Part shown: positions 9,358 through 17,938 of the stretch, in pieces
Numbering within the stretch: the stretch's first letter is position 1
How the letters are laid out: every line of letters starts with the position of its first letter
Assembly: GCF_024753255.1 (NCBI RefSeq)
Contig: NZ_JANUHA010000001.1
Location: 1 to 64,000, forward strand
Direction of reading: 5' to 3'
Length of the DNA: 64,000 nt
Source of the DNA: Massilia agri
GTDB lineage: Bacteria; Pseudomonadota; Gammaproteobacteria; Burkholderiales; Burkholderiaceae_D
The notes under the pieces: generated by a model
What the model was told of the DNA's origin: nothing
Databases searched by the model: none
The model's input: the letters and a program-made list of their open reading frames with translations, nothing else
Translations under genes and position numbers: made by a program

Positions 9358-9500
9358 GGTGGACGGGGTAATTTCGGCCAATGGCCGGAATTACGAACGT
9401 CCGCGCGTTCAAACAGTGGTTGTGCAGAGCCGACAGAGAACGAAGGTCAGGCAACGCATCGTCGGGTTGAACGCGCGGACGGCGAAGCCGTCCACCCTAC
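9354..9500. repeat. Dispersed paired-hairpin element, copy 1
   Basis: Two inverted units of a GTAGGGTGG...CGCGCGTTCAA(A/C)C repeat face each other. The right unit has a 7-bp stem, GGACGGC-gaa-GCCGTCC. The left unit carries a longer nested palindrome. Both ends lie in coding sequence: its terminal TAG ends the oxidoreductase gene on the plus strand and the helicase gene on the minus strand. It probably also serves as a bidirectional terminator between these convergent genes. Confidence 0.85.
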
Positions 9501-11566
9501 GCGTTGAGGTCCGCTGCGTCCGCAATTGTCCCCGGCTGGAAAAACTCGATCACATCCGCCTGCACCCGCGTGCGCTTGAACGGCGGCAGGCTTTGCCAGA
9601 TGCGCCGTCCATAGGGCTTGGTGATGATGCGCGGGTCGCAGATCATCAGGACGCCGCGGTCTTCCACGTCGCGGATCAGGCGCCCCGCGCCCTGCTTGAG
9701 CGTGATGATCGCTTCCGGCAGCTGGTGGTGCATGAAGCCGTTCATGCCCTGCTTTTCCATCACCTCGATGCGCGCCGCCAGCACCGGGTCGTCCGGCGGG
9801 GCGAAGGGCAGCTTGTCGATGATGACGAGCGAGAGCGCGTCGCCGCGCACGTCCACGCCTTCCCAGAAACTCTGGCTGCCGACCAGCACGGCATTGCCGG
9901 CATTGCGGAAGGAATCGAGCAGTTCGGTGCGGCCGCGTTCCCCCTGCACGAACAAAGGAAAATCCAGTCCGCGCTCCGCGAACTCGGCGCGCAGGCGTTC
10001 GGCCACCTTGTTCACGGCCCGGATCGTCGTGCACAGGAAGAAGGTGCGCCCGCCCGCCGCCTCGATCACCGGCAGCGCCGTGTCGACGCAGGCGTCGGTG
10101 TAGTGCATCGAGTTCGGCTCCGGCAGGCCGGTCGGCACGTAGAGGATGCCCTGCTCGCCGTAGTTGAAGGGACTTGGCCAGGTCATGGCCGGCTCGCCCG
10201 TCAGGCCCATCTGGTCGGAGAAGTGCTTGAAGTCGCTCTTCACGGCCAGCGTCGCGGAGGTGAAGATCCAGCTGCGCGGCGTGCCTTCTCTCTGGCTTGA
10301 AAAGATCGGCGCGATCGACAGCGGCGTCTTGTGCAGCTGCAGCGAGGACGAGAAGGCCTCGACCCACAGCACGGCCGCATCGTCGCCGGCCACCTTCCCC
10401 TTCCTGGGATCCGGTTTCCATGCTTCGAAGGAAGCGGCGAGTTCCTGCGCACGCACGCGGCAGGCCTCGATGGTCTCGGCGCGCGCGGCGTGTTCTTCCA
10501 GGACCGTAATCATGCCGGAGAGTTCTTCCTTGAGCTTGTCCAGCGCCGGGAAGAAGTTCGAGGTCGGCAGGATCTGCGGCAGCGAGAGGCGGATGCCGCC
10601 GTCCGGGAAGCTCAATCGCAGGTCGCGCGCGGCCTTTTCGACCACGGTGACGACCTTGGCCCAGTCCGGGCCGCGGGCGTGCGCCAGGCCTTCGGCCAGC
10701 ACGTCGCGGCACAGTTCCAGCACCTGCGAGGTCGACACCGACTGGCCGAAGAACAGGGTCGCGGTATCGGGCAGCTGGTGCGCTTCGTCGAAGATGATGG
10801 TGTTCGCCGAGGGCAGCAGTTCGGCGACGCCGGTATCCTTCAGCGCCACGTCGGCGAAGAACAGGTGGTGGTTGACCACGACCACGTCTGCCTGTTGCGC
10901 TTCCCGGCGCGCCTTCATCACGAAGCAGTCCTGGTAGTACTGGCACTCCGCGCCCATGCAGCTGTCGCGGGTGGAGGTGACGAGGTTCCAGACCGTGGCG
11001 TTCTCGGGCACCTTCGCCAGTTCGGCCTTGTCGCCCGACTGCGTCATCTTGATGAAGCGCGAGATCTCGCGCAGGTGACCGACGTCGTCGCGCGAGGTCA
11101 GGCGGCCGTTGTTCAGCGTGCGCTCGAGGTGGAAGTGGCAGACGTAGTTCGAACGCCCCTTGAGCAGGGCCACGGAGACCGGCGCGCGCAGGGCGGCGCG
11201 GATGGTCGGGATGTCGCGCAAAAACAACTGGTCCTGCAGGTTCTTGGTGCCGGTCGAGATGATGGTCTTGCCGCCCCACAGCAGGGCCGGGACCAGGTAG
11301 GCGAAGGTCTTGCCCGTGCCGGTGCCGGCCTCGGCCATGAGCACCTTCTGCTCGGCGATGGCCTGGGCGACGGCCTTGGCCATCTCGGTCTGCGACTGGC
11401 GCGGTTTGTAGGTGCCGACGTTGGGCGCGAGCGGGCCTCCCGCCCCGAACAGGCGGTCGAGCTCTTCGTCGTATTTACCCGGCGGGCGGGCGGCGGCAGG
11501 CAGGACATCGCCCTGCTGTTGAGGCTGCGTCGCCACGGCGGTGCCGGTGGGGAGGTCGTCGGTCAA
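9497..11566 (-). CDS. DinG/YoaA-like iron-sulfur ATP-dependent DNA helicase
   Basis: The 689-residue protein is a superfamily 2 (XPD-like) 5'-3' DNA helicase. It has Walker A AEAGTGTGKT, cysteines in the Fe-S insertion (YVCHFHLERT, then CMGAECQYYQDC), the DEAH-type Walker B FDEAHQLPD, and the C-terminal motifs GSQSFWEGVDVRGD and QGAGRLIRD. The family unwinds forked and R-loop substrates during DNA damage. The length is between E. coli YoaA and DinG, so I do not assign a symbol. Its TAG stop is supplied by the hairpin repeat shared with the convergent oxidoreductase gene. Confidence 0.93.
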   Translation of the reverse strand: MTDDLPTGTAVATQPQQQGDVLPAAARPPGKYDEELDRLFGAGGPLAPNVGTYKPRQSQTEMAKAVAQAIAEQKVLMAEAGTGTGKTFAYLVPALLWGGKTIISTGTKNLQDQLFLRDIPTIRAALRAPVSVALLKGRSNYVCHFHLERTLNNGRLTSRDDVGHLREISRFIKMTQSGDKAELAKVPENATVWNLVTSTRDSCMGAECQYYQDCFVMKARREAQQADVVVVNHHLFFADVALKDTGVAELLPSANTIIFDEAHQLPDTATLFFGQSVSTSQVLELCRDVLAEGLAHARGPDWAKVVTVVEKAARDLRLSFPDGGIRLSLPQILPTSNFFPALDKLKEELSGMITVLEEHAARAETIEACRVRAQELAASFEAWKPDPRKGKVAGDDAAVLWVEAFSSSLQLHKTPLSIAPIFSSQREGTPRSWIFTSATLAVKSDFKHFSDQMGLTGEPAMTWPSPFNYGEQGILYVPTGLPEPNSMHYTDACVDTALPVIEAAGGRTFFLCTTIRAVNKVAERLRAEFAERGLDFPLFVQGERGRTELLDSFRNAGNAVLVGSQSFWEGVDVRGDALSLVIIDKLPFAPPDDPVLAARIEVMEKQGMNGFMHHQLPEAIITLKQGAGRLIRDVEDRGVLMICDPRIITKPYGRRIWQSLPPFKRTRVQADVIEFFQPGTIADAADLNA

Positions 11567-11591
11567 AATGCGTGCTTCTCAGAAGCCTTGT

Positions 11592-11792
11592 TCAGGCGGG
11601 AATATCGGGGACCAGCTGCATCTTCAGCAGCGTAATATGATCCTTCAGCTGCAGCTTACGTTTCTTCAAACGGCGCAGCTGGAGCTGGTCGGCATGGCCA
11701 TCGGCAGTCAGCATGGAAATGACAGCATCGAGGTCGCGGTGTTCCACGTCGAGTTCAATGATACGGCGCTGGAGGTCCTGGACGTCGGTCAT
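11592..11792 (-). CDS. YdcH family small coiled-coil protein (DUF465)
   Basis: This 66-residue, highly charged, all-helical protein starts MTDVQDLQRRIIELDVEHRD and contains LKKRKLQLKDHITLLK, typical of the DUF465/YdcH family. ATG 11792 is preferred over an upstream in-frame ATG because family members begin a few residues before the first helix. It lies 25 bp upstream of the helicase gene on the same strand. The cellular role of the family is not established. Confidence 0.85.
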   Translation of the reverse strand: MTDVQDLQRRIIELDVEHRDLDAVISMLTADGHADQLQLRRLKKRKLQLKDHITLLKMQLVPDIPA

Positions 11793-11965
11793 GATTGCTG
11801 TTCTGGTCAAAAGCGTTTGCGGGATCGAATGGCGCGGCGCGCCGGAGGCTGGCAGCCGCGCGGGTGTTCGGCTTGCAACACCGGGGCTTCTCAGTGCATA
11901 GTTTAATCTACGCTGAGGTTGCCGCCAACAAAGATTGGCGCGGGCGCCAGGAAAACAAGCTATTT

Positions 11966-12760
11966 ATGACAACTTACAAGATCGAAGCGGGAACCGCGCA
12001 ACACATCGGAAACCGCCCGCAGCAGAGCGACCGCGTTGCCTTGATGACCGGCGCCCGCGCCCCCGGTTATGTCCTGGCGGTGCTGTCGGACGGGATCGGT
12101 GGCAGCGCCGGTTCCGAGCAGGTCCTGCACACGGCGCGCCAGGTCTTCGACGAATTCAAGCCGGGCGACCATCCGAGCCTGGAACGCCTGGGCGATCTGC
12201 TGCGCGAAATCGTCAGTGAAACCCACCTGGTCATGAAGATGAATGCCGTCACCACCGAGGTCGAGGCGCACGCGAGCTTCGTCGGCCTGGTGTTGACGCC
12301 GCACCGCGAAGCGGTCTGGGCCCACGTGGGCGACTCGCGCCTGTACCGTTTTGCGGAAGGCAAATGCCTGACGCGGACCAACGACGCGGCCTATGTCGAG
12401 CACCTGGTCGCGAGCGACCGCCTGCCGGAAGAAGCGGCCCGGAACCACCGCAAATCCAAGCTCCTGCTCAATGTGATGGGCAACAGCCGCAAGGATCCCT
12501 TCGTCACCATCGGCAGCCACACGGGCCTGGGGCCGGGCGATGCTTTCCTGCTGTGCTCGGACGGCCTGTGGCACTTCTTCACCGATGCGGAGCTGGGGGC
12601 GGCGACCCACAAGGCGACGCCGCGCCAGGCTTCGGAAATGCTGATCAACAAGGCTGCCGAACGTTCCCAGGGCAAGGGCGGGAACTGCACGATGGCGATC
12701 GTGAAGCTGGTCAAGCCTGCACAGGACGGCCTGGCGGCAAGGGTCGGGCGACCGGTCTAG
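11966..12760 (+). CDS. PP2C-type serine/threonine protein phosphatase
   Basis: This is a 264-residue cytoplasmic PPM/PP2C phosphatase. Metal-binding and catalytic motifs are in order: LSDGIGGSAGSE, a central WAHVGDSRLYRF and LLCSDGLWHFF near the C-terminus. N-terminal NRPQQSDRVAL replaces the usual GxRxxNEDA, so the first conserved Asp follows a Ser (QSD). No membrane segment is present. The ATG at 11966 begins the domain directly; the frame is open upstream but that sequence is not domain-like. No partner kinase is seen in the window. Confidence 0.88.
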   Translation: MTTYKIEAGTAQHIGNRPQQSDRVALMTGARAPGYVLAVLSDGIGGSAGSEQVLHTARQVFDEFKPGDHPSLERLGDLLREIVSETHLVMKMNAVTTEVEAHASFVGLVLTPHREAVWAHVGDSRLYRFAEGKCLTRTNDAAYVEHLVASDRLPEEAARNHRKSKLLLNVMGNSRKDPFVTIGSHTGLGPGDAFLLCSDGLWHFFTDAELGAATHKATPRQASEMLINKAAERSQGKGGNCTMAIVKLVKPAQDGLAARVGRPV

Positions 12761-12776
12761 AGAACCGGCCTTTCTT

Positions 12777-13460
12777 TCATTTCGCGGCGGGCGCCGGCGG
12801 AGCGGCCTTCTTTTCTTCCTCTGCCTTGCGGGCCGCTGCCTTCGCTTCACGCTCGGCCACGCGCCGGGCGACTTCCTTCTGGCGCTGCTCCGATTTGCGC
12901 TTGCGCTCCTCGAAGGCGGCCGCGCTGGCCGCCGCCCGCGCCGCCTCTTCCGGCGCGCGTGCGGCTTCTTCCTTCGCCTTGGCATTGCGGCGCGCCATGC
13001 GCGATGCGGCCGGGGACGGCTTCGGCGGCGGCAACTCCGCGGCCTCGCGCGGCGCGGCCGGCGGTTCGGCCGCCAGGCGCGCTTCCTCGGCCTTGTACTC
13101 GGCCTCGGCCGCCGCGATCTCGCGGTCGCGCTCTTCCACCTTCACGCGGCGTTTAAAACGCTCGGCTTCGATTTCGATATTGCGCTGGGCGACCAGGGCC
13201 ACGCGGCGACGCTCCTTGGCCTCATCGAGGCAGTGGTTGACGAAGAACTTGTCGTAGCAGACGGCTTCGCGCTCGGCATAGCGCGCCTCGATCGCGGCGC
13301 GCTCTTGCGCCACCGCGGCCAGGCGAGCGTCGGCCTGTTCCACCGAGGTGGTCGGCTCGATCGCCGCCACGGAGGCGCCCGGTTCCGGCGTGGCGCAGGC
13401 GGCCAGGCCCGCGGCGAGGGCGAGCGCTGCGAGGACACGCAATGCAGGAAGAGAGCTCAT
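12777..13460 (-). CDS. Coiled-coil lipoprotein of unknown function
   Basis: The 227-residue product has a signal peptide ending in a lipobox (GLAAC). It is then almost wholly alpha-helical and charged: EQADARLAAVAQERAAIEAR, ERFKRRVKVEERDREI, and a long Ala/Lys/Glu-rich C-terminal coiled coil. Two cysteines (EAVCYDKFFVNHCLDEAK) are conserved-looking and could form a disulfide in the periplasm. It lies 14 bp after the zapE stop on the same strand, so it may be co-transcribed. I do not recognise a characterised family. Confidence 0.75.
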   Translation of the reverse strand: MSSLPALRVLAALALAAGLAACATPEPGASVAAIEPTTSVEQADARLAAVAQERAAIEARYAEREAVCYDKFFVNHCLDEAKERRRVALVAQRNIEIEAERFKRRVKVEERDREIAAAEAEYKAEEARLAAEPPAAPREAAELPPPKPSPAASRMARRNAKAKEEAARAPEEAARAAASAAAFEERKRKSEQRQKEVARRVAEREAKAAARKAEEEKKAAPPAPAAK

Positions 13461-13474
13461 GGTTTCCTTTCGAT

Positions 13475-14572
13475 TCAGGCGATGGCGTCGGCGGCGCCGC
13501 GGCGCTCGGCCAGCATGTATTCGCGCGACTGCATTTCAATGATACGCGAGACGGTGCGGTGGAATTCGTTCGCCAGCATACCCTGGGTGTAGAGTTCTTC
13601 CGGCTCGACGGCGGCCGACATGATCAGCTTGACCTTGTGGTCATAGAACACGTCGATCAGCCAGGTGAAGCGGCGCGCCTCCGAGGACTGGCCGGCCGAC
13701 ATGGCCGGGATGCCGGACAGGATCACCGTATGGAAGCGCGAGGCCAGTTCCAGGTAGTCGTTCTGCGAGCGCGGGCCGCCGCACAGGGTCGCGAAATCGA
13801 ACCAGATCACGCCGCCGGCCTTGCGCAGCGCGCGGATCTCGCGGTTCTCGATGTGCACGATCGGGCTCTCGTCGGCGGTGTCGGCCACCTTCGCATACGC
13901 GTCGCGCAAGGCGTGGTCGGATTTCGCATCGAGCGGCATGTAGTAGGCCTGGACCTGCTCCAGCGCGCGCTTGCGGTAGTCGTTGCCGGCGTCGACGTTG
14001 AGGACATCGAGCTTGTCTTTCAGCAGCGCGATGGTCGGCAGCATGCGGTCGCGGTGCAGGCCGTCCGGGTACAGGGTCGAAGGCTCGTAGTTCGAGGTCA
14101 TGACAAACGAGACACCATTGTCGAACAGGGCCTTGAGCAGGTTGTACAGGATCATCGCGTCGGCAATGTCCGAGACGTGGAATTCGTCGAAGCAGATCAG
14201 GCGGTATTTTTTCGCGATGCGCCTGGCGACTTCGTCGAGCGGGTCGGCCACGCCTTTCAGTTCATCCAGCTGGCGGTGGACGGCGCGCATGAATTCGTGG
14301 AAGTGCAGGCGCGTCTTGCGCACCACCGGCACCACCGAATAGAAGGAGTCCATCAGGAAGGACTTGCCGCGCCCCACCCCGCCCCACATGTACACGCCCT
14401 TCGGCACGTCGGGGCGGTTGATGAGGCGCTTGAAAGCGGACGACCGCTGGGCCTTGTACTGGACCCAGTCGTCGTACGCCTGCTGCAGGCGATCGACCGC
14501 GGCTTGCTGGGCCGGGTCGGACTTGAAGCCGCGCTCGGTGAGCGCGTGCTGGTAATACTCTTGAACGTTCAT
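13475..14572 (-). CDS. zapE: Cell division protein ZapE (AFG1-like ATPase)
   Basis: The 365-residue AAA-type ATPase has Walker A YMWGGVGRGKSFLMDSF, Walker B LICFDEFHVSDIADAM, and the sensor region FVMTSNYEPSTLYPDGL, all typical of ZapE. ZapE modulates Z-ring stability under stress and low oxygen. The C-terminal extension WLIDVFYDHKVKLIMSA is also diagnostic. It follows lpdA, the usual position in betaproteobacteria. ATG 14572 gives the standard N-terminus (MNVQEYYQHALTERGF). Confidence 0.93.
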   Translation of the reverse strand: MNVQEYYQHALTERGFKSDPAQQAAVDRLQQAYDDWVQYKAQRSSAFKRLINRPDVPKGVYMWGGVGRGKSFLMDSFYSVVPVVRKTRLHFHEFMRAVHRQLDELKGVADPLDEVARRIAKKYRLICFDEFHVSDIADAMILYNLLKALFDNGVSFVMTSNYEPSTLYPDGLHRDRMLPTIALLKDKLDVLNVDAGNDYRKRALEQVQAYYMPLDAKSDHALRDAYAKVADTADESPIVHIENREIRALRKAGGVIWFDFATLCGGPRSQNDYLELASRFHTVILSGIPAMSAGQSSEARRFTWLIDVFYDHKVKLIMSAAVEPEELYTQGMLANEFHRTVSRIIEMQSREYMLAERRGAADAIA

Positions 14573-14589
14573 TGATAGATGCTGTTAAC

Positions 14590-14697
14590 GTAGGGTGGGC
14601 GGGTCCCCGCCCGCGCGTTCAAATCACGAATCCCGGCCCGCTCCGTGGCCATTCAACCGGGAGTTGAACGCGCGGGCGGCAGAGCCGCCCACCCTAC
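14590..14697. repeat. Dispersed paired-hairpin element, copy 2
   Basis: Two inverted repeat units occupy the lpdA-zapE gap. The left unit has stem GGGCGGG/CCCGCCC and the right unit has GGGCGGC-aga-GCCGCCC. Both end in GTAGGGTGG on the outside and CGCGCGTTCAA(A/C) on the inside. It touches neither gene. In the lpdA-zapE transcript it would fold into one large structure and could attenuate or stabilise the message. Confidence 0.85.
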
Positions 14698-14708
14698 AGG
14701 TACTGCTT

Positions 14709-16139
14709 TTAGAAGTTCAGCGAACGCTTGTCCACCGCCAGCGCGGCTTCCTTGACGGCTTCCGACAGCGAGGGGTGTGCGTGGCAGATGCGGGCGATGT
14801 CTTCCGACGAGGCCTTGAACTCCATCGCGACGACGGCTTCCGAGATCAGTTCCGAAGCGACCGGGCCCACGATGTGCACGCCCAGGATTTCATCGGTGGT
14901 GGCGTCGGCCAGGAACTTCACCATGCCCGAGGTATCGCCCAGCGCACGCGCACGGCCGTTGGCCATGAACGGGAAGGTGCCGGCCTTGTAGGACACGCCT
15001 TCGGCCTTCAGCTGCTGCTCGGTCTTGCCGACCCAGGCGATTTCCGGCGAGGTGTAGATGACCCAGGGGATGGTGTTGAAGTTGACGTGGCCGTGCTGGC
15101 CGGCGATGCGCTCGGCAACCGCGACGCCCTCTTCTTCCGCCTTGTGCGCCAGCATCGGGCCGCGCACGACGTCGCCCACCGCCCACACGCCCGGCAGGCT
15201 GGTGCGGCACTCGTCGTCGACGACCACGAAGCCGCGCTCGTCCAGCTGCAGGCCGACGGTCTCGCCACCCAGGCCGGTGGTGTTCGGCACGCGGCCGATC
15301 GAGATGATCAGGCGGTCGAAGGTGGCCTTCTGCTCGGCGCCGGTCGAATCGACGTACTCGACGGTGACGTCGTTCGCGCCCTTGGTGATCGCGCCGATCT
15401 TGCAGCCCAGGTTGATCTTCAAGCCCTGCTTGGTGAACAGCTTGTGCGCTTCCTTGGCGATCTGCTCGTCGACTGCGCCCAGGAAGGTCGGCAGGCCTTC
15501 CAGCACGGTGACGTCGGCGCCGACGCGGCGCCACACCGAGCCCATTTCCAGGCCGATGACGCCGGCGCCGATCACGCCGAGCTTGCCCGGCACGGCATCG
15601 ATCGCCAGTGCGCCGGCGTTCGACAGGATGATCTTCTCGTCGAATTCCGCGCCCGGCAGCTGGCGTGCGTTCGAACCGGTCGCGACGACCACGTTTTTCG
15701 CGGTGATGGTGTCGGTGGTCGGGCCGCTCACGTTGATGGTGTAGCCACCCTCAAGCTTGCCGGCGAAGGCGCCGCGGCCGTGGAAGAAGGTGACCTTGTT
15801 CTTCTTGAACAGGAACAGGATGCCGTCGTTGTTCTGCTTGACGATGGTGTCCTTGCGCTTGAGCATGGTCGGCAGGTCGAGTTCCAGGCCGCCGACCTTG
15901 ATGCCGTGGTCGGCAAAAGCGTGGCCGGCGTGCTCGAAGTGTTCCGACGATTGCAGCAGCGCCTTCGACGGGATGCAGCCGACGTTGGTGCAGGTGCCGC
16001 CAGGGGCAGGCTTGCCCGCCGCATTGCTCCACTCGTCGATGCAGGCGGTCTTGAAGCCCAGCTGCGCTGCACGGATGGCAGCGATGTAGCCGCCAGGACC
16101 GCCGCCGATCACGACGACGTCAAATTGTTTGTCACTCAT
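14709..16139 (-). CDS. lpdA: Dihydrolipoyl dehydrogenase (E3) of 2-oxoglutarate dehydrogenase
   Basis: The 476-residue FAD enzyme reoxidises dihydrolipoamide and reduces NAD+. It has the N-terminal FAD motif [20 protein letters not shown], the redox disulfide [16 protein letters not shown], the NAD-binding [17 protein letters not shown] and the C-terminal His-Glu signature [13 protein letters not shown] 16139 ([14 protein letters not shown]) is chosen; the open frame upstream encodes Arg/Pro-rich sequence not found in the family. The sucA-sucB-lpdA order makes it the E3 of the 2-oxoglutarate complex. Confidence 0.95.
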   Translation of the reverse strand: MSDKQFDVVVIGGGPGGYIAAIRAAQLGFKTACIDEWSNAAGKPAPGGTCTNVGCIPSKALLQSSEHFEHAGHAFADHGIKVGGLELDLPTMLKRKDTIVKQNNDGILFLFKKNKVTFFHGRGAFAGKLEGGYTINVSGPTTDTITAKNVVVATGSNARQLPGAEFDEKIILSNAGALAIDAVPGKLGVIGAGVIGLEMGSVWRRVGADVTVLEGLPTFLGAVDEQIAKEAHKLFTKQGLKINLGCKIGAITKGANDVTVEYVDSTGAEQKATFDRLIISIGRVPNTTGLGGETVGLQLDERGFVVVDDECRTSLPGVWAVGDVVRGPMLAHKAEEEGVAVAERIAGQHGHVNFNTIPWVIYTSPEIAWVGKTEQQLKAEGVSYKAGTFPFMANGRARALGDTSGMVKFLADATTDEILGVHIVGPVASELISEAVVAMEFKASSEDIARICHAHPSLSEAVKEAALAVDKRSLNF

Positions 16140-16208
16140 ATTGATTCCTTTTGGGGCCGGACGGCGGGCGCGCGCTTCGAGGCGCACTGCCTGCGGGGAC
16201 CGGCTTGT

Positions 16209-16550
16209 TTATTCTTCGGGAACGAAAATCCACAACAGCACGTAAATCGCGACGCCGAAGCCGAAGGTCAAGGTGAACAGCACGAACATCAGGCGCCAGA
16301 GCCAGGTCTCGACGCCGGTGGCGAGCGCGAGGCCGCCGCAGACACCGCCGAGCCAGCGGTCCAGGCGCGAGCGGCGCAGCGTGTTGAGGTTGCTGCCGAT
16401 GACGCTCTCGCCGTTCTTGTCCAGGTTCACGCCAGGGGACGCGGGGCTTGAAGACAGCACCCGCGTCTTGGCCTGTTCGAATTCGGCGTCGCTCAGCGCG
16501 CCGGCCTGGTGCAGCTCGTGCAGCCGCTTGATTTCGTCAGACAGGTTCAT
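16209..16550 (-). CDS. SHOCT plus PspC-domain membrane protein
   Basis: This 113-residue protein begins with a SHOCT-type short helical motif (IKRLHELHQAGALSDAEFEQ). After a linker it has a PspC domain (RSRLDRWLGGVCGGLALATG) ending in two hydrophobic segments (LWRLMFVLFTLTFGFGVAIYVLLWIFVPEE region). PspC proteins bind envelope-stress partners at the inner membrane. It is inserted between sucB and lpdA on the same strand, so it is likely co-transcribed with the TCA enzymes. Its own role here is unknown. Confidence 0.85.
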   Translation of the reverse strand: MNLSDEIKRLHELHQAGALSDAEFEQAKTRVLSSSPASPGVNLDKNGESVIGSNLNTLRRSRLDRWLGGVCGGLALATGVETWLWRLMFVLFTLTFGFGVAIYVLLWIFVPEE

Positions 16551-16615
16551 GCCCTACTCCTTCAAACTGACCGCACGGCGCGCCAGGCAGCGCGCCGGCG
16601 AAGTGGATTACTGAA

Positions 16616-17869
16616 TTACAGGTCGAGCAGCAGGCGTGCCGGATCTTCCAGCGCGTCCTTCATGGCCACCAGGCCCAGCACGGCTTCGCGGCCGTCGATG
16701 ATGCGGTGGTCGTAGGACATCGCCAGGTAGTTCATCGGACGGATCACGATCTGGCCGTTTTCGACGACGGCGCGGTCCTTGGTCGCGTGCACGCCCAGGA
16801 TGGCCGACTGCGGCGGGTTGATGATCGGGGTCGACAGCATCGAGCCGAACACACCACCGTTCGAGATCGAGAAGGTACCGCCGTTCAGGTCTTCCAGGGT
16901 CAGCTTGCCGTCCTTGGCTTTCTGGCCGAATTCGCCGATCTTCTTCTCGATCTCGGCGATCGACAGCTGGTCGGCGTTGCGCAGGATCGGCACCACCAGG
17001 CCGCGCGGCGAACCGACGGCGATACCGATGTCGAAGTAGCCGTGATAGACGATGTCGTTGCCGTCGACCGAGGCGTTCAGGATCGGGTACTTCTTCAGTG
17101 CGGCGACGGCGGCCTTGACGAAGAAGGACATGAAGCCCAGCTTGACGCCGTGCTCTTTCTCGAACTTGTCCTTGTACTTGTTACGCAGTTCCATGACCGG
17201 AGCCATGTTCACTTCGTTGAAGGTGGTCAGGATGGCGTTGGTCTGTTGCGATTGCAGCAGGCGCTCGGCGATACGGGCGCGCAGGCGGCTCATCGGCACG
17301 CGCTCTTCCGGACGGTCGCCCAGGTTGGCGCTCGGTGCGGCGACTTGCTGCAGGGCCGGTTTCGCTGCAGCCGGTGCCGGTGCGGCGGCTTGTGCCGGCT
17401 TGCCCGCGACAGCGGCCAGGGCGTCGCCCTTGGTCACGCGGCCGTCGCGGCCGGTGCCGGTGGCATCCGAAGCGCTCATGTTGTTGTCGGCCAGGATCTT
17501 GGCGGCGGCCGGCATGGCGACGTCACCCTTCGAACCGGTCGCGGCGGCTGCCGGCGCTGCGGCAGCTGCTTCAGGCGCGGCCTGCACCGGGGCCGAACGC
17601 ACGGCGACCGGGCTGGTCTGCTCCGACGCTTCGGTATCGATGATGGCGATGACTTCGCCCGACACGACGGTGGCGCCATCGGCCTTGAGCAGCTGGACGA
17701 TCACGCCTTCGTTCGGGGCCGGCAGTTCCAGGACCACCTTGTCGGTCTCGATGTCGATCATGTTCTCGTCGCGCGAGACCTTCTCGCCGACTTTCTTGTG
17801 CCAGGACAGGAGGGTCGCTTCAGCAACCGATTCCGACAGTTGGGGGACCTTGACTTCGATTTGTGCCAT
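16616..17869 (-). CDS. sucB: Dihydrolipoyllysine-residue succinyltransferase (E2 of 2-oxoglutarate dehydrogenase)
   Basis: The 417-residue E2 carries one N-terminal lipoyl domain with the lipoylated lysine in [14 protein letters not shown]. It then has an Ala/Pro-rich linker, a peripheral subunit-binding domain ([20 protein letters not shown]) and a C-terminal acyltransferase core with the catalytic [13 protein letters not shown]. It passes succinyl groups to CoA. The gene lies 69 bp downstream of sucA; that gap contains a GC-rich hairpin. Confidence 0.96.
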   Translation of the reverse strand: MAQIEVKVPQLSESVAEATLLSWHKKVGEKVSRDENMIDIETDKVVLELPAPNEGVIVQLLKADGATVVSGEVIAIIDTEASEQTSPVAVRSAPVQAAPEAAAAAPAAAATGSKGDVAMPAAAKILADNNMSASDATGTGRDGRVTKGDALAAVAGKPAQAAAPAPAAAKPALQQVAAPSANLGDRPEERVPMSRLRARIAERLLQSQQTNAILTTFNEVNMAPVMELRNKYKDKFEKEHGVKLGFMSFFVKAAVAALKKYPILNASVDGNDIVYHGYFDIGIAVGSPRGLVVPILRNADQLSIAEIEKKIGEFGQKAKDGKLTLEDLNGGTFSISNGGVFGSMLSTPIINPPQSAILGVHATKDRAVVENGQIVIRPMNYLAMSYDHRIIDGREAVLGLVAMKDALEDPARLLLDL

Positions 17870-17899
17870 TTGTGTGTAGCTCCGTTATGTATTCTGTGC

Positions 17900-17925
17900 A
17901 AAGGCCCCGGACCTGGGCCCGGGGC
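17900..17925 (-). other. GC-rich hairpin in the sucA-sucB gap
   Basis: GCCCCGG and CCGGGGC arms flank an 8-nt loop in the minus-strand transcript, between the sucA stop and the sucB start. No U-tract follows it, so it is more likely a processing or mRNA-stability element than a full terminator. Confidence 0.5.
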
Positions 17926-17938
17926 AGTGTTTTTCTTC

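Noticed and set aside
9354-9500. Insertion sequence
   Set aside because: No transposase frame and no target duplication visible; the element is about 150 bp and composed of two hairpin units.
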